Shown here: positions 19,752 through 28,784 of the stretch, in pieces
How the letters are laid out: each line of letters opens with the position of its first letter
How positions within the stretch are numbered: position 1 is the first letter of the stretch
Notes under the pieces: model-generated
Databases searched by the model: none
The model's input: only the letters and a program-made list of their open reading frames with translations
What the model was told of the DNA's origin: nothing
Translations under genes and position numbers: made by a program
Source: a virus
Strand: one strand, 5' to 3'
Length of the DNA: 28,784 nucleotides
Virus record (IMG/VR): IMGVR_UViG_3300024261_000121
Location: 1-28,784 of that record

Positions 19752-22730
19752 TTATTGTTTTAAATCCTGCATAAGATTTAATATTTCATTTGTAATAATA
19801 TCAGGATTTCTAATTTGCGTAACTTCTCTTGCAATTTTTTGATCTTCTAAAATTATACTTTTAATTAAATCTGTTTTAACGGAATCAACAACAGATTGAT
19901 AATTAGAAGATTTTATAACATTTTCTAGTTTTCTTTTTGTTCCCAAAGACAACATTTCTTTTAACATTCCTTCATATTGTTTAGGTTCTAACTTTACACT
20001 ACCAATTTTTCTTGATGGCGTTGATGGAGTTATTTTTAATCTTGCCAATTCATTAAATACAACATCATTTGTAATGGTAGATTTTTGTATTGGAGAAAAA
20101 GTTTTACCAATGTTGCCAAAAATTTCTGGAGAATAAGTAGATGTATATTCTATTGGTTCACCAAGAACATTTCTTCTGGCTGGTAGCTGTTGAGACATGG
20201 TGGGTATTCTGTTGTAAAAAGCATCAGTAAGCGTTTGTGCATCTCTAATTAATGGATCATCTGATTTTCTAACATAGTAAACAGCCGTTGGTACAAAACT
20301 TGAAGCAAATCTTTTTACCCAACCCTCTGCATATCTATCAGGATCAGATATAGCGTTAATTGCAGAGGTGATACCTGATAGAAAAGTTTTATTGGTTAAG
20401 TTCATTGATACAGAAGAACCTAACATTCCAGCAAGTTTATCAAACTCTGCTGCATCACCTTTGCTTTTTTCTTCTGATATATAATTTGATATTTCAACAC
20501 TATCCGCAGCCAATCCAAATAAAATTCCAGCAGGTTCAAATCTATTATAACCATAGTAAGAGTCGCCAATTTTTAAAGAATAAGGTTGCCAACCAGTTTC
20601 TTGAAGTATTCTTCTTTTCCTAAAATCAGAAGGGCCTCGACCAGTAACTAAATTATTACTCGCAAGATAAGCTATTGCACCCATAACAGAACTTCCAAAT
20701 ATAACTCTTGCTCTAGCTAAGTCTGCTTCAGCACCACCTTTTTTAATGGCTTCTTTGTAAGTTTTAGAGAATCTTCCCAAAGGAGTTCTTTGACCAGCGT
20801 ATTTAACTATATTAACTGGTGTTCTAAAAAATGGGATAATAAATCTTGCAGAGGGATGTTTTATTAAAAGGTCTTGAATTTTTTGTGCGCTTTCTCCAAG
20901 GGGGTTTGTAAAGGTTTGATACCTTGCAATGTCTTGAGACTTTAAATGTATATCTGGAAAATTCTTTTCTGGATTTTCTAATATCTCAAAAGCTCTTTTA
21001 ATTCCTTTGCCCTCTTTCTTTGACTGTCTTATTGCTTGTCCCCAAAGCTCTTGCCTGTAACCTATGCCTTTAAACAAAGCATCTTCTGCGGTTAAGAATC
21101 TTCCTGGCAATCTAACTGTGTCTCCTATCAGGTCATAGTTTCCAATCTTTAAAGGTGTGTTAATAGATTTTTGTCTTTGTAATTCTAATTTAGTTAAAGG
21201 ATCTGTAATTGTTTCAGGATCTATTATTGCTTTACCAAAAGCTCTTAAACCATCTAATGCTCCATAAACATTACCAAGAACTCTTGCTCCAAACTCTGTT
21301 GGCGTTACTTTGTCTGCACCTTTTCTTGCTGCACCAAGAACAGTAGCTATACCATATTCAGGTATTCTTGATGTTGCAACAAGGGCATTAGATAAAACAT
21401 TAACTAAATGTGTTGAAGGAGATGATAATAAAGAATTGATCCAAAATTCTTGAACTTGATCTCTAGTTGTAGCTTTAAAAGCCTGAGAAGAAAACTTTGC
21501 AATTTCGCTAGGCGAGTCTAATTTGCTCATAGCTTCTGCAATAGCTTCAATGGTTTCATCTCCGCCCTTTTGTTTTATAAATTCTTTTATTGCTCTTTCT
21601 TGCACAGCACCAGTTGACTTTGCTATTTCTCTAAATCCTCTTAATGCTCGACCAGCTTCAGCAGTAATTCCTGCAACCTGTTCTTGAATAGCAGTATGTT
21701 TTGTCATGCCCTCTTCAAGATTAATTAAATCTTGAGGAGTTCTATTTTTACCAGTTGCTTTCTTTGCTAGTTGAACCAAATTTTTAGCAGAGTTTATATT
21801 TAATACTCTAGCCGCATAAGATGTTTCTGCATTAAACGCTTCTCCTGTTTTTCTTTTTAATAATTGTTCTTCATCTAGTCCAGTTTCTTTTGCTAATGCT
21901 CTTAACTCTTCGCCATCACTTCCAAACTTAACCACTCCTCTAGTAGCTTCAGTAAAATTATTATTATCATTTGCAATATCTTTAATAATATTTTTTACTT
22001 CATCAGGACTGTCTACTTTAGTTAAATTAATATTTCCAGCAAAGTCTGGAGTTGGTTCAGGAGTTTCTACTTTTATTGGTTCAGGAGTTTCTACTTTTGC
22101 ATCAACACCTTCAATTTCTTCTGCAACATTTTTTGAACCTTTAATTCTACCAAGACCTTTTAAAACTCCTTCAACAGCAAGACCTAATCCAGCACCCTCA
22201 AGTGCCATTTTAAATCTACCCTCTGCTACTGAATCATTTGAATCGGCTTGTAAAAATTCTGTAACTGGGTTTTCTAATAATGGATATGATTGAACTAAAT
22301 TAGATAGTCTTTCTTCGTCTGGACTAAAAGCAAACTGTTCCGCTGCTGCACCAAGACTTGTTGTTTTTGCTACCTTTCCAGCAGTGGTCGCTGGTGCAAT
22401 AAACTTAGTTGCTTTAACAGCACCAGTATAAGGGACAAGAAATCCTGCAACATCTCTTACCAATCCTCCTCCTGTATAAGTTGGCTGTGGAACTTTTGGC
22501 AAGTCTGGAATATCAAACTCTGCTCCAACCAAGCCACCTGCATCTTCTACTAATTCTGCTGTTGCTTGTGCTGTATCTCTTAAAGCACCAACACCAGTTC
22601 TATATAATACATTTTCAGCAAGGCCTACTTGTGGTTTTGCTTGTTGTCCTTTAAAAGGATCTTGAGGTTTTAAAAACGGATCTTGAGGTTTAAGTTGATC
22701 CCTAGACTTTAAGAATGGATCTTGTGGCAT
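19752..22730 (-). CDS. Large internal virion/ejection-type protein
   Basis: The 992-aa protein starts with a repeated PQDPFLK-type motif (three copies in the first ~28 residues), followed by Gly/Ala-rich amphipathic stretches. A Pro/Glu linker follows (PEPIKVETPEPTPDF, ~215-228). The rest is a long helical body with LLSSPSTHLVNVLSNALVAT and a hydrophobic ARVIFGSSVMGAIAYLASNN. The length, composition and place after smaller ejection-type genes fit the big internal proteins that podoviruses release with DNA. No peptidoglycan-lytic motif was seen. Overlap with the preceding gene is TAATG. Confidence 0.6.
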   Translation of the reverse strand: MPQDPFLKSRDQLKPQDPFLKPQDPFKGQQAKPQVGLAENVLYRTGVGALRDTAQATAELVEDAGGLVGAEFDIPDLPKVPQPTYTGGGLVRDVAGFLVPYTGAVKATKFIAPATTAGKVAKTTSLGAAAEQFAFSPDEERLSNLVQSYPLLENPVTEFLQADSNDSVAEGRFKMALEGAGLGLAVEGVLKGLGRIKGSKNVAEEIEGVDAKVETPEPIKVETPEPTPDFAGNINLTKVDSPDEVKNIIKDIANDNNNFTEATRGVVKFGSDGEELRALAKETGLDEEQLLKRKTGEAFNAETSYAARVLNINSAKNLVQLAKKATGKNRTPQDLINLEEGMTKHTAIQEQVAGITAEAGRALRGFREIAKSTGAVQERAIKEFIKQKGGDETIEAIAEAMSKLDSPSEIAKFSSQAFKATTRDQVQEFWINSLLSSPSTHLVNVLSNALVATSRIPEYGIATVLGAARKGADKVTPTEFGARVLGNVYGALDGLRAFGKAIIDPETITDPLTKLELQRQKSINTPLKIGNYDLIGDTVRLPGRFLTAEDALFKGIGYRQELWGQAIRQSKKEGKGIKRAFEILENPEKNFPDIHLKSQDIARYQTFTNPLGESAQKIQDLLIKHPSARFIIPFFRTPVNIVKYAGQRTPLGRFSKTYKEAIKKGGAEADLARARVIFGSSVMGAIAYLASNNLVTGRGPSDFRKRRILQETGWQPYSLKIGDSYYGYNRFEPAGILFGLAADSVEISNYISEEKSKGDAAEFDKLAGMLGSSVSMNLTNKTFLSGITSAINAISDPDRYAEGWVKRFASSFVPTAVYYVRKSDDPLIRDAQTLTDAFYNRIPTMSQQLPARRNVLGEPIEYTSTYSPEIFGNIGKTFSPIQKSTITNDVVFNELARLKITPSTPSRKIGSVKLEPKQYEGMLKEMLSLGTKRKLENVIKSSNYQSVVDSVKTDLIKSIILEDQKIAREVTQIRNPDIITNEILNLMQDLKQ

Positions 22731-23521
22731 TATTCACCTTTGGTATATTCTATGCCATTAAAAATAAATTTATCGCCATTATTTAATTTTTCATATATGC
22801 CATCTTCTTCGTTTATTATTGTAGGAATATCGCTAAAAGGATCACTAAGACCAATTTGATTATAAATACTTCTTTTGTATATTTCTAAAGGATCAGTTGC
22901 AGAAATGGTGTCTAATATATTCTGTTCTGATTTTGAAAGCTCATAGGTTGGTTCATCTTCTGTTGGTACATGATTTTTAATGTTTTGCAAAATATCTACA
23001 ACAAAATCACTTTTAGTTGTTTTAGGTGGTTTAGGTGATGGCGCATTAGGTAAAACTGGTTCTCCTGTGTCCGCATAATATTGAATACCATTTTGTAAAA
23101 TAATTTTTCTGTCTTTTGCAGTTGGTAATTTTAAACCTGGGAATAATGTATTTAATTTAATTGCGTTTCTGTACTGAGGATTGTTTTTTACAAATTCGTT
23201 TTGTTGCGTTTTTAGTAATGCCTCTTTCTGTTTTTGTTCTGCCAATGCTTTTCGTTGAGCCATCCTGTCAGAGAAAATTTTAGAAGCTCCATAGTTGCCT
23301 GATTTATTTGCATTAACCATTCGCATCGTATCAGCGAATTGTTGCAACTTCATACTTTGGTCTGCTCTTTTTCTTTGTTCTTGTTCTGCCAAACCATCAT
23401 TTATTTTTTTTTGATCAATAGCTTGTTGAACTTGAGCTTGATCGATGTTGAACAAATTTGGAGTGCTGTTAAAACCTGAAACTCTAGGTTGAAATAAGTT
23501 TGGGATATTGTTTATTGCCAT
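22730..23521 (-). CDS. Hypothetical coiled-coil structural protein (ejection module)
   Basis: The 263-aa protein starts MAINNIPNLFQPRVSGFNST. Gln/Lys-rich helices follow (QVQQAIDQKKINDGLAEQEQ, MAQRKALAEQKQKEALLKTQ), then a Pro-rich middle (NAPSPKPPKTTKSD) and an acidic C-terminal domain. No family is recognised. Position between two virion-type genes and the coiled-coil character suggest an ejection protein. Confidence 0.6.
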   Translation of the reverse strand: MAINNIPNLFQPRVSGFNSTPNLFNIDQAQVQQAIDQKKINDGLAEQEQRKRADQSMKLQQFADTMRMVNANKSGNYGASKIFSDRMAQRKALAEQKQKEALLKTQQNEFVKNNPQYRNAIKLNTLFPGLKLPTAKDRKIILQNGIQYYADTGEPVLPNAPSPKPPKTTKSDFVVDILQNIKNHVPTEDEPTYELSKSEQNILDTISATDPLEIYKRSIYNQIGLSDPFSDIPTIINEEDGIYEKLNNGDKFIFNGIEYTKGE

Positions 23522-23531
23522 TTTTTACCTA

Positions 23532-24374
23532 TTAAAAAAATCCTTTAACAGTATTGTATATGTCTGCTGCATCACCAACTCTACCAAGCATACCTTGACT
23601 GTTATTTGTAGATTGTGTTTCGCTTGGAGTCATACCAAAGACAGCTTGAGATAATAAACCAAGTTGTTGAGGCCCATAACCTAATGCTCTCATAAATTCG
23701 CTGTAACCAGCATCCATTCCTGCTTGTTGTAGACCTTGTTGCTGAGTTCCAATACCAGATAGTAAACCAAGGTTTCTGTATTGATCGCCCAACATTCCTG
23801 ACTGTATGCCACTTCTAAAGTTTCTATCTTGCATGGCTGCGTTAAGAGAATTGTTGTAACCAGATTGTCTAAGATTGCTTGATGTTCTAGCTGCTGCATC
23901 AGCAAAGTTTCTGTTGGTTTCAGCTTCCAATAAAGCAGAACGAGATCCACCAAATGCACCAGCTCCGATTGCTCGGTCTTGATCGCTTTGTAATCTTATT
24001 TGCCTTGCTCTATCTAAATCATTTAATGATTGGTCAATGACTTGTGTGTTGTAAGGATTTTGAAATGATTGAATGTCTAATGGTTGTGTACCCATGTCAG
24101 ATAATAACCCTCTTGGGTTATAAGACATAGAATCTTGAAACGAACCTCTAGCTGAATCAAAACCTTGTAATTGATCTGGATTAAATCCTGCTACTCTTGC
24201 ACCCGTATAAGGTACAAAAGGCTGTCCTGCTATGCCCTTGGCTCTACCATATAAGTCATCGTACCTAGCTTGTGTTGCTGGATCAACTTGATTAGTAACA
24301 GTTTGTTTATCGCCACCACCTTTTGATGCGCCATATAAACTTACTGCTGCTGGTATTATTGTTTCCCATCCCAT
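23532..24374 (-). CDS. Virion structural protein, putative DNA ejection protein
   Basis: The 280-aa protein opens MGWETIIPAAVSLYGASKGG, a hydrophobic, signal-like start followed by Gly. It has FNPDQLQGFDSARGSF, FQNPYNTQVIDQSLNDLDRA and IGAGAFGGSRSALLEAETNR, all motifs seen in marine podovirus virion proteins near the tail genes. The remainder is Gln/Gly-rich. It would travel in the virion and help deliver DNA into the host. Confidence 0.65.
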   Translation of the reverse strand: MGWETIIPAAVSLYGASKGGGDKQTVTNQVDPATQARYDDLYGRAKGIAGQPFVPYTGARVAGFNPDQLQGFDSARGSFQDSMSYNPRGLLSDMGTQPLDIQSFQNPYNTQVIDQSLNDLDRARQIRLQSDQDRAIGAGAFGGSRSALLEAETNRNFADAAARTSSNLRQSGYNNSLNAAMQDRNFRSGIQSGMLGDQYRNLGLLSGIGTQQQGLQQAGMDAGYSEFMRALGYGPQQLGLLSQAVFGMTPSETQSTNNSQGMLGRVGDAADIYNTVKGFF

Positions 24375-24376
24375 AA

Positions 24377-24802
24377 TTATAATTCCTTCTTGACTGTGTA
24401 CTCTTGTTCAAAGCCAAGATGTTGTAGTTTTCTTATCCAACCCTTACGACCACCGCCATAAAGGTATTTGCACTCATGTTCTTTTGCAAAAATTTCTATG
24501 CTTTTAAGCATTTCTTCTAGCTCGTTGTAGTCTCCGCCACATAGAAATAAGTTTAAAACTCTATATTTAGGAAATTCACCAAAGCTAGATACATAAAAAG
24601 CATCTTTACCAGACCAAATGTGAAAAAGTCCTTGTCTGATTTTTTCTTTAATATCACTTAGATTATACCTATCTTGATACTTTAATGCACTAATAATGTG
24701 TGGCTCAAGCCTATCAAACTCTACTTCCCAGTCTTCCTTACGCGACTTGGGTGGTAGAGAGGTTTCCGCTATTGTCGACTGTGATTCTATACTTAGTTCC
24801 AT
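24377..24802 (-). CDS. GNAT-like acyltransferase-fold protein
   Basis: The 141-aa protein ends CKYLYGGGRKGWIRKLQHLG then FEQEYTVKKEL, matching the last strands of the GNAT fold; IWSGKDAFYVSSFGEFP fits the central strands. Such proteins are common among podovirus head-tail genes, where catalytic activity is often unproven. The ATG at 24802 lies 65 bp inside the upstream gene; no in-frame start exists just after that gene's stop, so the long overlap seems real. The ribosome site is weak. Confidence 0.65.
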   Translation of the reverse strand: MELSIESQSTIAETSLPPKSRKEDWEVEFDRLEPHIISALKYQDRYNLSDIKEKIRQGLFHIWSGKDAFYVSSFGEFPKYRVLNLFLCGGDYNELEEMLKSIEIFAKEHECKYLYGGGRKGWIRKLQHLGFEQEYTVKKEL

Positions 24803-24965
24803 TTGGACTCACTAAAACGACTTCTGTTTGATCGCCACCATTGGCTTCAATTCGTTCGCCTTTTTTAAAACTCAAACCATCTCGGTACTCTATTTCTGTT
24901 ACCAGATAGCTTTGGTATGAAGCATCATAATTTTCACCAGGCTTGGTTAAGGCTCGTCTTGCCAT
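24738..24965 (-). CDS. Hypothetical 75-aa protein in tail module
   Basis: Reads MARRALTKPGENYDASYQSY, then a beta-rich tail with EVVLVSPNGTKYRITVDNSG ending STTQVA. It resembles a small beta-barrel or single immunoglobulin-like sheet. It lies between the gp10-like gene (TAATG overlap) and the GNAT-like gene and is probably a head-tail or tail component. No family is recognised. Confidence 0.65.
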   Translation of the reverse strand: MARRALTKPGENYDASYQSYLVTEIEYRDGLSFKKGERIEANGGDQTEVVLVSPNGTKYRITVDNSGNLSTTQVA

Positions 24966-26470
24966 TACCTACGCCCTCTGTTGCGTAAATTAAGTCTTAT
25001 ATTACCAACTTTAAAATCTTGTGTAGTAGTTCCTGTAACTGTCATAGATACTTGTCTGCCTGTAAATCTTGCGTCTGTGTAGCCATCACTTTCAAAAGTA
25101 AATGATCCAAAGTCTTGTTCAGCTCCTAATGGAGTAAATCGACCTTTGAAACTAATAGTTACGCCAGGTAATGTGTTGGCTTCTTCATCAGGAATAATCT
25201 GATTACATTGCACATAGTTATCGCCATTGCCTATTTCGATTGGCCCACTCTTTGCAAACGGAACAGCAGAACCAATGTTTGTTGAGTTACTTAATGTTGT
25301 GCTTTCGTGTTGATACACAAAACCATCAGCATCACAAGCAATCGGATAATCAAACACGCCTTGGTCAATCCAACAACCTCTGTCCATAGTTCCTATAGAC
25401 CAAGTATTCTCTGCGTAGTTCCATATAACATACTTGCTAGGCGTTGAAAATGTGGTAGGAAAGAACCACCAAATTTCATTAAAGTTTGAGTTATGACCAC
25501 CACATGAAACCCTACGAAAATTATATACCAAGTTGTCATATACAAAGTCATGGGTTTCGCATGGTATTTCTCTAACATTACCATCGTAAATAAAGAAAGC
25601 GTTTTCACCCATCCATGCCAAGAAGTTACCAGCCGAGACAACTGTTCTTGGGCCTGTTACACGACAGTTAGTTCCAGCATCTTGAATACCATAAATAAAA
25701 GGTGATCCAGCGTAATAGACTCTAGCAATACCTGTATCGGTAAAGATTACGATGTCTGTTTGCCATTTAATACCACTGAGGATTTTACCGCCTGTTGGTA
25801 TTTGTAAATCACCAGCAGTATTAGTAGATGCTGCTGTCCATGTTGTAGTAGTTTCTCTTGATGACCAAGCAATCTTTCTTGGATCGCCACTTGCACCTAA
25901 TGCGATAACGTGTCGTTCATTACTAACCAATACACCAGCACAATTAATTGGAGCATTAGTTAGAACAATACCTGTTGCATCGGGTGAGCCTGAACCTGAG
26001 TCTGGTCGCCATTTATATATTTTGCCATCACTTGCACAGCAAAAGAGTAAGTGTTCGCCAAAGTTATCAAAAGACCAAGACTGAGAATCAAAGAATAAAC
26101 CTGATTGACTTCTTGCATCTCCGTAATCTTCTTTGCCATATTGATATGCACCAAATCCTAGTGCATCTTCTGATGCGTCAGTTACAAAACCTGATGGTGT
26201 AATGTCATACCAAGTATCATCAAATAAAACATAAATCTTTTGTCTTGTGCCAACAGCTAAAACTCTTTTACCCGCATTTGTTTTATAGGCATACATCCCT
26301 GTTGGAGTGCCAGTAAGAGCTGTATCTTTTAGTTTTTCCCAACCACCGATAGGTTTGAGTGAACCATTTTGGAAACGAATAAGATCGCTGTCTACCCAAC
26401 GCCCTTTGTTTGAGTAATCAGTTCCGTTGGTTACGATTCCTGGTGGTGGAGTTACGGGTAGTAACGCCAT
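24965..26470 (-). CDS. Tail hub / DNA-stabilisation protein, P22 gp10-like
   Basis: The 501-aa protein starts LPVTPPPGIVTNGTDYSNKG and RWVDSDLIRFQNGSLKPIGG. This pattern is typical of the beta-propeller tail proteins that include P22 gp10 and their marine podovirus equivalents. It is beta-rich with repeated W and Y in 'FGEHLLFCCASDGKIYKW'-type blades, with a C-terminal domain ending LNLRNRGRR. In P22 gp10 closes the portal channel and holds the needle and tailspikes. It sits upstream of the small tail genes. Confidence 0.7.
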   Translation of the reverse strand: MALLPVTPPPGIVTNGTDYSNKGRWVDSDLIRFQNGSLKPIGGWEKLKDTALTGTPTGMYAYKTNAGKRVLAVGTRQKIYVLFDDTWYDITPSGFVTDASEDALGFGAYQYGKEDYGDARSQSGLFFDSQSWSFDNFGEHLLFCCASDGKIYKWRPDSGSGSPDATGIVLTNAPINCAGVLVSNERHVIALGASGDPRKIAWSSRETTTTWTAASTNTAGDLQIPTGGKILSGIKWQTDIVIFTDTGIARVYYAGSPFIYGIQDAGTNCRVTGPRTVVSAGNFLAWMGENAFFIYDGNVREIPCETHDFVYDNLVYNFRRVSCGGHNSNFNEIWWFFPTTFSTPSKYVIWNYAENTWSIGTMDRGCWIDQGVFDYPIACDADGFVYQHESTTLSNSTNIGSAVPFAKSGPIEIGNGDNYVQCNQIIPDEEANTLPGVTISFKGRFTPLGAEQDFGSFTFESDGYTDARFTGRQVSMTVTGTTTQDFKVGNIRLNLRNRGRR

Positions 26471-26473
26471 GTT

Positions 26474-27049
26474 TTACTCCTCGGGTGGAGTTGGCCAATC
26501 ACCTAATGGTCGAACAGGTGGTTCAGCATCGTTGTAAACATACAAAGCTGCTAACTCATCCACTGTGGTACAAGCATCTATTTTGCTTTGCATATCTGCT
26601 GCCGTGCTTCTGACATCAGTTCTAAAAGTAGTCCAATCAGCAGGAATAGCTGTACCAGCTTCACTCTCTCTGACCACATACCAATCATTGGGCTGCAATA
26701 AGCCATAGGCTTGATTAATAATCACTTGATCGTGATTCCATTTAAGACCATGAGTTACATCACCAGTATCAGGATCAGTTGTATCATCTAATGCTTTAGC
26801 TGTAGCTGTACCATAACTTGCAGTGACTGTACCACTTGCAAACGCAAAGGTTTGATTGGTATTTGTGTAATACTCTTGGTCTTTAAAGTTTGAGTTGTCT
26901 ATGACAACTGCATAAATCCCTATGGCTTCTAGCTCAGAGCTAGTCCAAAGCATAAAAATATTACTAGGATAATTTACATCACCTACTGTTATTGCTTTAG
27001 GTCTGGTATAAACCTTGGTTACGTTATTTGATTCTACTAATGCCCACAT
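26474..27049 (-). CDS. Small tail-associated protein
   Basis: The 191-aa protein opens MWALVESNNVTKVYTRPKAI. The beta-rich middle contains KWNHDQVIINQAYGLLQPND and a helix follows with FRTDVRSTAADMQSKIDACT. It ends in a Pro-rich PPVRPLGDWPTPPEE. The helix plus W/P tail recalls tail-fibre assembly or chaperone-like proteins. It lies between the gp10-like and fibre genes with 3-bp spacing. No firm family name. Confidence 0.55.
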   Translation of the reverse strand: MWALVESNNVTKVYTRPKAITVGDVNYPSNIFMLWTSSELEAIGIYAVVIDNSNFKDQEYYTNTNQTFAFASGTVTASYGTATAKALDDTTDPDTGDVTHGLKWNHDQVIINQAYGLLQPNDWYVVRESEAGTAIPADWTTFRTDVRSTAADMQSKIDACTTVDELAALYVYNDAEPPVRPLGDWPTPPEE

Positions 27050-27064
27050 ATTATTATCTTACCT

Positions 27065-28135
27065 CTATCTTGCTGTTGTTGGAATACCTGTTGATGTTAC
27101 GAATGGATTTTCTGCAAATGCCATGTAGATGTATGTTCCACCGCTTGCGTTTTGTGATGCACTTGAAGCTCTTAACTTAAATCCATTAGACAATAAATCT
27201 ACAGAAGTTGTTGAAGCATCTTCTGCTGAAGGGTCATCGGGATAAAGTTTGTCTTGTTTAGGGTTATAACCCGACCTTTTATGGTCATAAATTAACCAGT
27301 TATTAGCCGCATCAATTCTTCTTAAAATAATCATAGCAGGTTTAAATCCTGTATAGACAAACGAACCATTTGCATCTCCATTACCGACATATTTACCAAA
27401 CTTGCTGTAGCCTTGTCGTTCTTTCCAACAATAAGCTACAAGATTTTCGTTAGGTTGATTAACAGCAGCATTTTCTCCTGTTGTAATAATTGTGCTGCTT
27501 GGAGCTACATTTCCCCACAGGGTAGAGTTTGCTAGTTCTCCGTATGTACTAGTGTTTAATTGTAAATATCTATTTGCAGCAGGAGATGTTAATTCTTTAT
27601 GATATACAGCCCATAACCTAGCACTTGACCTATTTTTAATAATAATTACATCAGGAGCTTCGCCCATCCCATGTCCAACTTGCAAAGGCTCAATAGGGTC
27701 TTTACCTGTATAAGTAACAATAGAAAAACCTGCTGTTGAATTAAATTGAACAGTAGAAGTTAAATCTCCATCCGTATTGCTTGAGGTCGTACCACCATTG
27801 GCTTTCCATTGCCAAGCTACATATTCGTCAGGGTTTGTGCCATTATTAATAGTAGAACTTGTTCCTAAAGTAAAACCATCAGTTGTAAAAGATTTTAAAG
27901 TTGAAGTTTCAGTAGATTCAGCACCAGTAGTATTAGATTGAATTCTTTTAGTCGCACCCCTTGTACTGTCAAACAAAGCATGGCTTTGTGCTTGAGTTCT
28001 ATCTTTTAACCAAACCCAGTCAGGTTTTAAATCAGAATTTCCATCATTGGTAACTTGTCTGTCATCATTGTTATCACCAGTATAAGTAGCAACTTGAAAA
28101 TATGCAGATGGGTCGTCTATTGTTGTATAAGCCAT
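27065..28135 (-). CDS. Tail fibre / receptor-binding protein, DUF7483-like
   Basis: About 356 aa from ATG 28135, which overlaps the upstream stop as TAATG; a frame from 28165 is rejected. It has at least two similar blocks. The first carries 'vATYTGdnn...pDWVWLKDRTQAQSHALFDSTRGATKRI...DGFTLG...YVAWQWKA' and the second 'IVTYTGKD...PDVIIIKNRS.ARLWAVYHKEL...YCWKE'. This repeating pattern is common in receptor-binding proteins of marine phages. Being last but one in the visible tail cluster fits a host-recognition role. Confidence 0.75.
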   Translation of the reverse strand: MAYTTIDDPSAYFQVATYTGDNNDDRQVTNDGNSDLKPDWVWLKDRTQAQSHALFDSTRGATKRIQSNTTGAESTETSTLKSFTTDGFTLGTSSTINNGTNPDEYVAWQWKANGGTTSSNTDGDLTSTVQFNSTAGFSIVTYTGKDPIEPLQVGHGMGEAPDVIIIKNRSSARLWAVYHKELTSPAANRYLQLNTSTYGELANSTLWGNVAPSSTIITTGENAAVNQPNENLVAYCWKERQGYSKFGKYVGNGDANGSFVYTGFKPAMIILRRIDAANNWLIYDHKRSGYNPKQDKLYPDDPSAEDASTTSVDLLSNGFKLRASSASQNASGGTYIYMAFAENPFVTSTGIPTTAR

Positions 28136-28784
28136 TATCCGTACTCCGCTAAATTCTTTGTACACAAGGCGTAGTAGCCTGTAGGTGGTGCGTATTCAAA
28201 AGTTCCGTAGCCGTTGGCATCACTTGCTGCACTTGATATTGTGCTTCCTGTGTATCCGCCTAAATTAATCCTGCTATTAAGACCGCTTCCGTAATGAGAA
28301 ACAAATGGGAAAAATTCTCCGTTGCCTATTAAACCATCTATGGAAAAAGCACTATTAACGATTGTGCCATTTCTATAGAAAGCAATCGTGTTGGCATCTA
28401 AATCTAAAGCAACTCCCCAAATATCAGTTGTAGCAAATGTTTTAGTAAAGGCTTCACTTCTTGCACTAGGGTCATAGAAATAAATATTATTATCGTTCAT
28501 GGGTATCGCCAAAGTGTATGCTTCCGCATAAGATTGAGCCGCTGCTCCCGCAACTTGACTTTGAATACCAAACATAGTGTCACTCCCACTAAAGCTACTA
28601 TGTTCCCAGTACCACTTGCCATTAGTCACACCAATAGAACCTTTTGCTCCACCCCAAGCAGCAACAGTATTTGCTACTTTTGTAGCTCCGTCTGAAATTC
28701 CCATTGTTTGAGTCCATTTCCACAATGGATTAAGCGTACAAAAATTATTAGTAGGCGTGTCCGTAGCTATATCAGCTGACGACC
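28135..28784 (-). CDS. SPRY/concanavalin-like tail fibre protein, N-terminus cut by window edge
   Basis: The frame is open to the right edge; a start at TTG 28725 is not needed. Upstream residues read ATDTPTNNFCTLNPLWKWTQ, a motif common in this family. A SPRY-type core follows: GKWYWEHSSFSGSD, WGVALDLDANTIAFYRNGT, FFPFVSHYGSG. The C-terminus is FEYAPPTGYYALCTKNLAEY. Such domains bind carbohydrate or protein at the cell surface, so this is a receptor-binding protein. It overlaps the next fibre gene as TAATG. Confidence 0.8.
   Translation of the reverse strand, partial: SSADIATDTPTNNFCTLNPLWKWTQTMGISDGATKVANTVAAWGGAKGSIGVTNGKWYWEHSSFSGSDTMFGIQSQVAGAAAQSYAEAYTLAIPMNDNNIYFYDPSARSEAFTKTFATTDIWGVALDLDANTIAFYRNGTIVNSAFSIDGLIGNGEFFPFVSHYGSGLNSRINLGGYTGSTISSAASDANGYGTFEYAPPTGYYALCTKNLAEYG

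Noticed and set aside
28135-28725. SPRY protein starting at TTG 28725
   Set aside because: The frame continues to the window edge with a family-typical DTPTNNFCTLNP stretch, so the real start is outside.

Overview
The window is most of a temperate, tailed double-stranded DNA phage genome in its free (circularised) form. It is AT-rich and gene-dense, with almost no intergenic space and many ATGA or TAATG stop/start overlaps. The P22-like portal, the gp10-like tail protein, the long ejection-type proteins and the lack of any tape measure point to a podovirus-like particle. The tail proteins resemble those common in marine phages. The 5' half of a tRNA-Val(TAC) gene, with an anticodon stem of the type I associate with alphaproteobacteria, suggests an AT-rich marine alphaproteobacterial host (SAR11- or SAR116-like). 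That host call is an inference.

Layout: (1) 1-6334, minus strand, read right to left: small terminase, large terminase, portal, small proteins, a lysis cassette (3-TM holin, M15 endopeptidase, two small membrane proteins) and a Thr-Pro-repeat protein cut by the window edge. (2) 6486-8608, plus strand: nine small genes, most without recognisable function, many joined by a repeated 15-bp ribosome-site/stop/start motif. (3) 8605-17264, minus strand: early DNA module, with an excisionase-like HTH protein, Hjc-like resolvase, Cas4-like DUF2800 nuclease, Sak4-type annealing ATPase, SSB-like protein, TOPRIM primase-helicase, a C5-cytosine and an N4/N6 DNA methyltransferase, Zn-finger proteins, three 22-bp iterons and a winged-helix protein. 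(4) 17425-19248: DUF3310 gene, tyrosine integrase, a DUF1289 gene overlapping it, and the tRNA-Val half that I read as attP. (5) 19272-28784, minus strand: intron-endonuclease-like PD-(D/E)XK protein, ejection-type proteins, GNAT-like protein, tail hub and two receptor-binding/tail-fibre proteins, the last cut by the window edge.

Both ends are open inside minus-strand genes, and no major capsid, scaffold or DNA polymerase gene is present. Joining the ends through a missing segment gives the order terS-terL-portal-lysis-[capsid]-tail-ejection-att-int-replication. Integrase and attP lie in the middle of phage genes, so this is not a prophage edge.

How it fits together: integrase recombines attP with a host tRNA-Val gene. 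The recombination module (resolvase, Cas4-like nuclease, Sak4, SSB) and the primase-helicase replicate DNA, perhaps from the iteron region. The methyltransferases probably shield DNA from host restriction. The two minus-strand structural blocks build and release virions. No CI-like repressor is recognisable in the window. The least explained parts are the plus-strand small-gene cassette, the iteron/winged-helix locus and the att region with its neighbouring endonuclease and DUF1289 gene.
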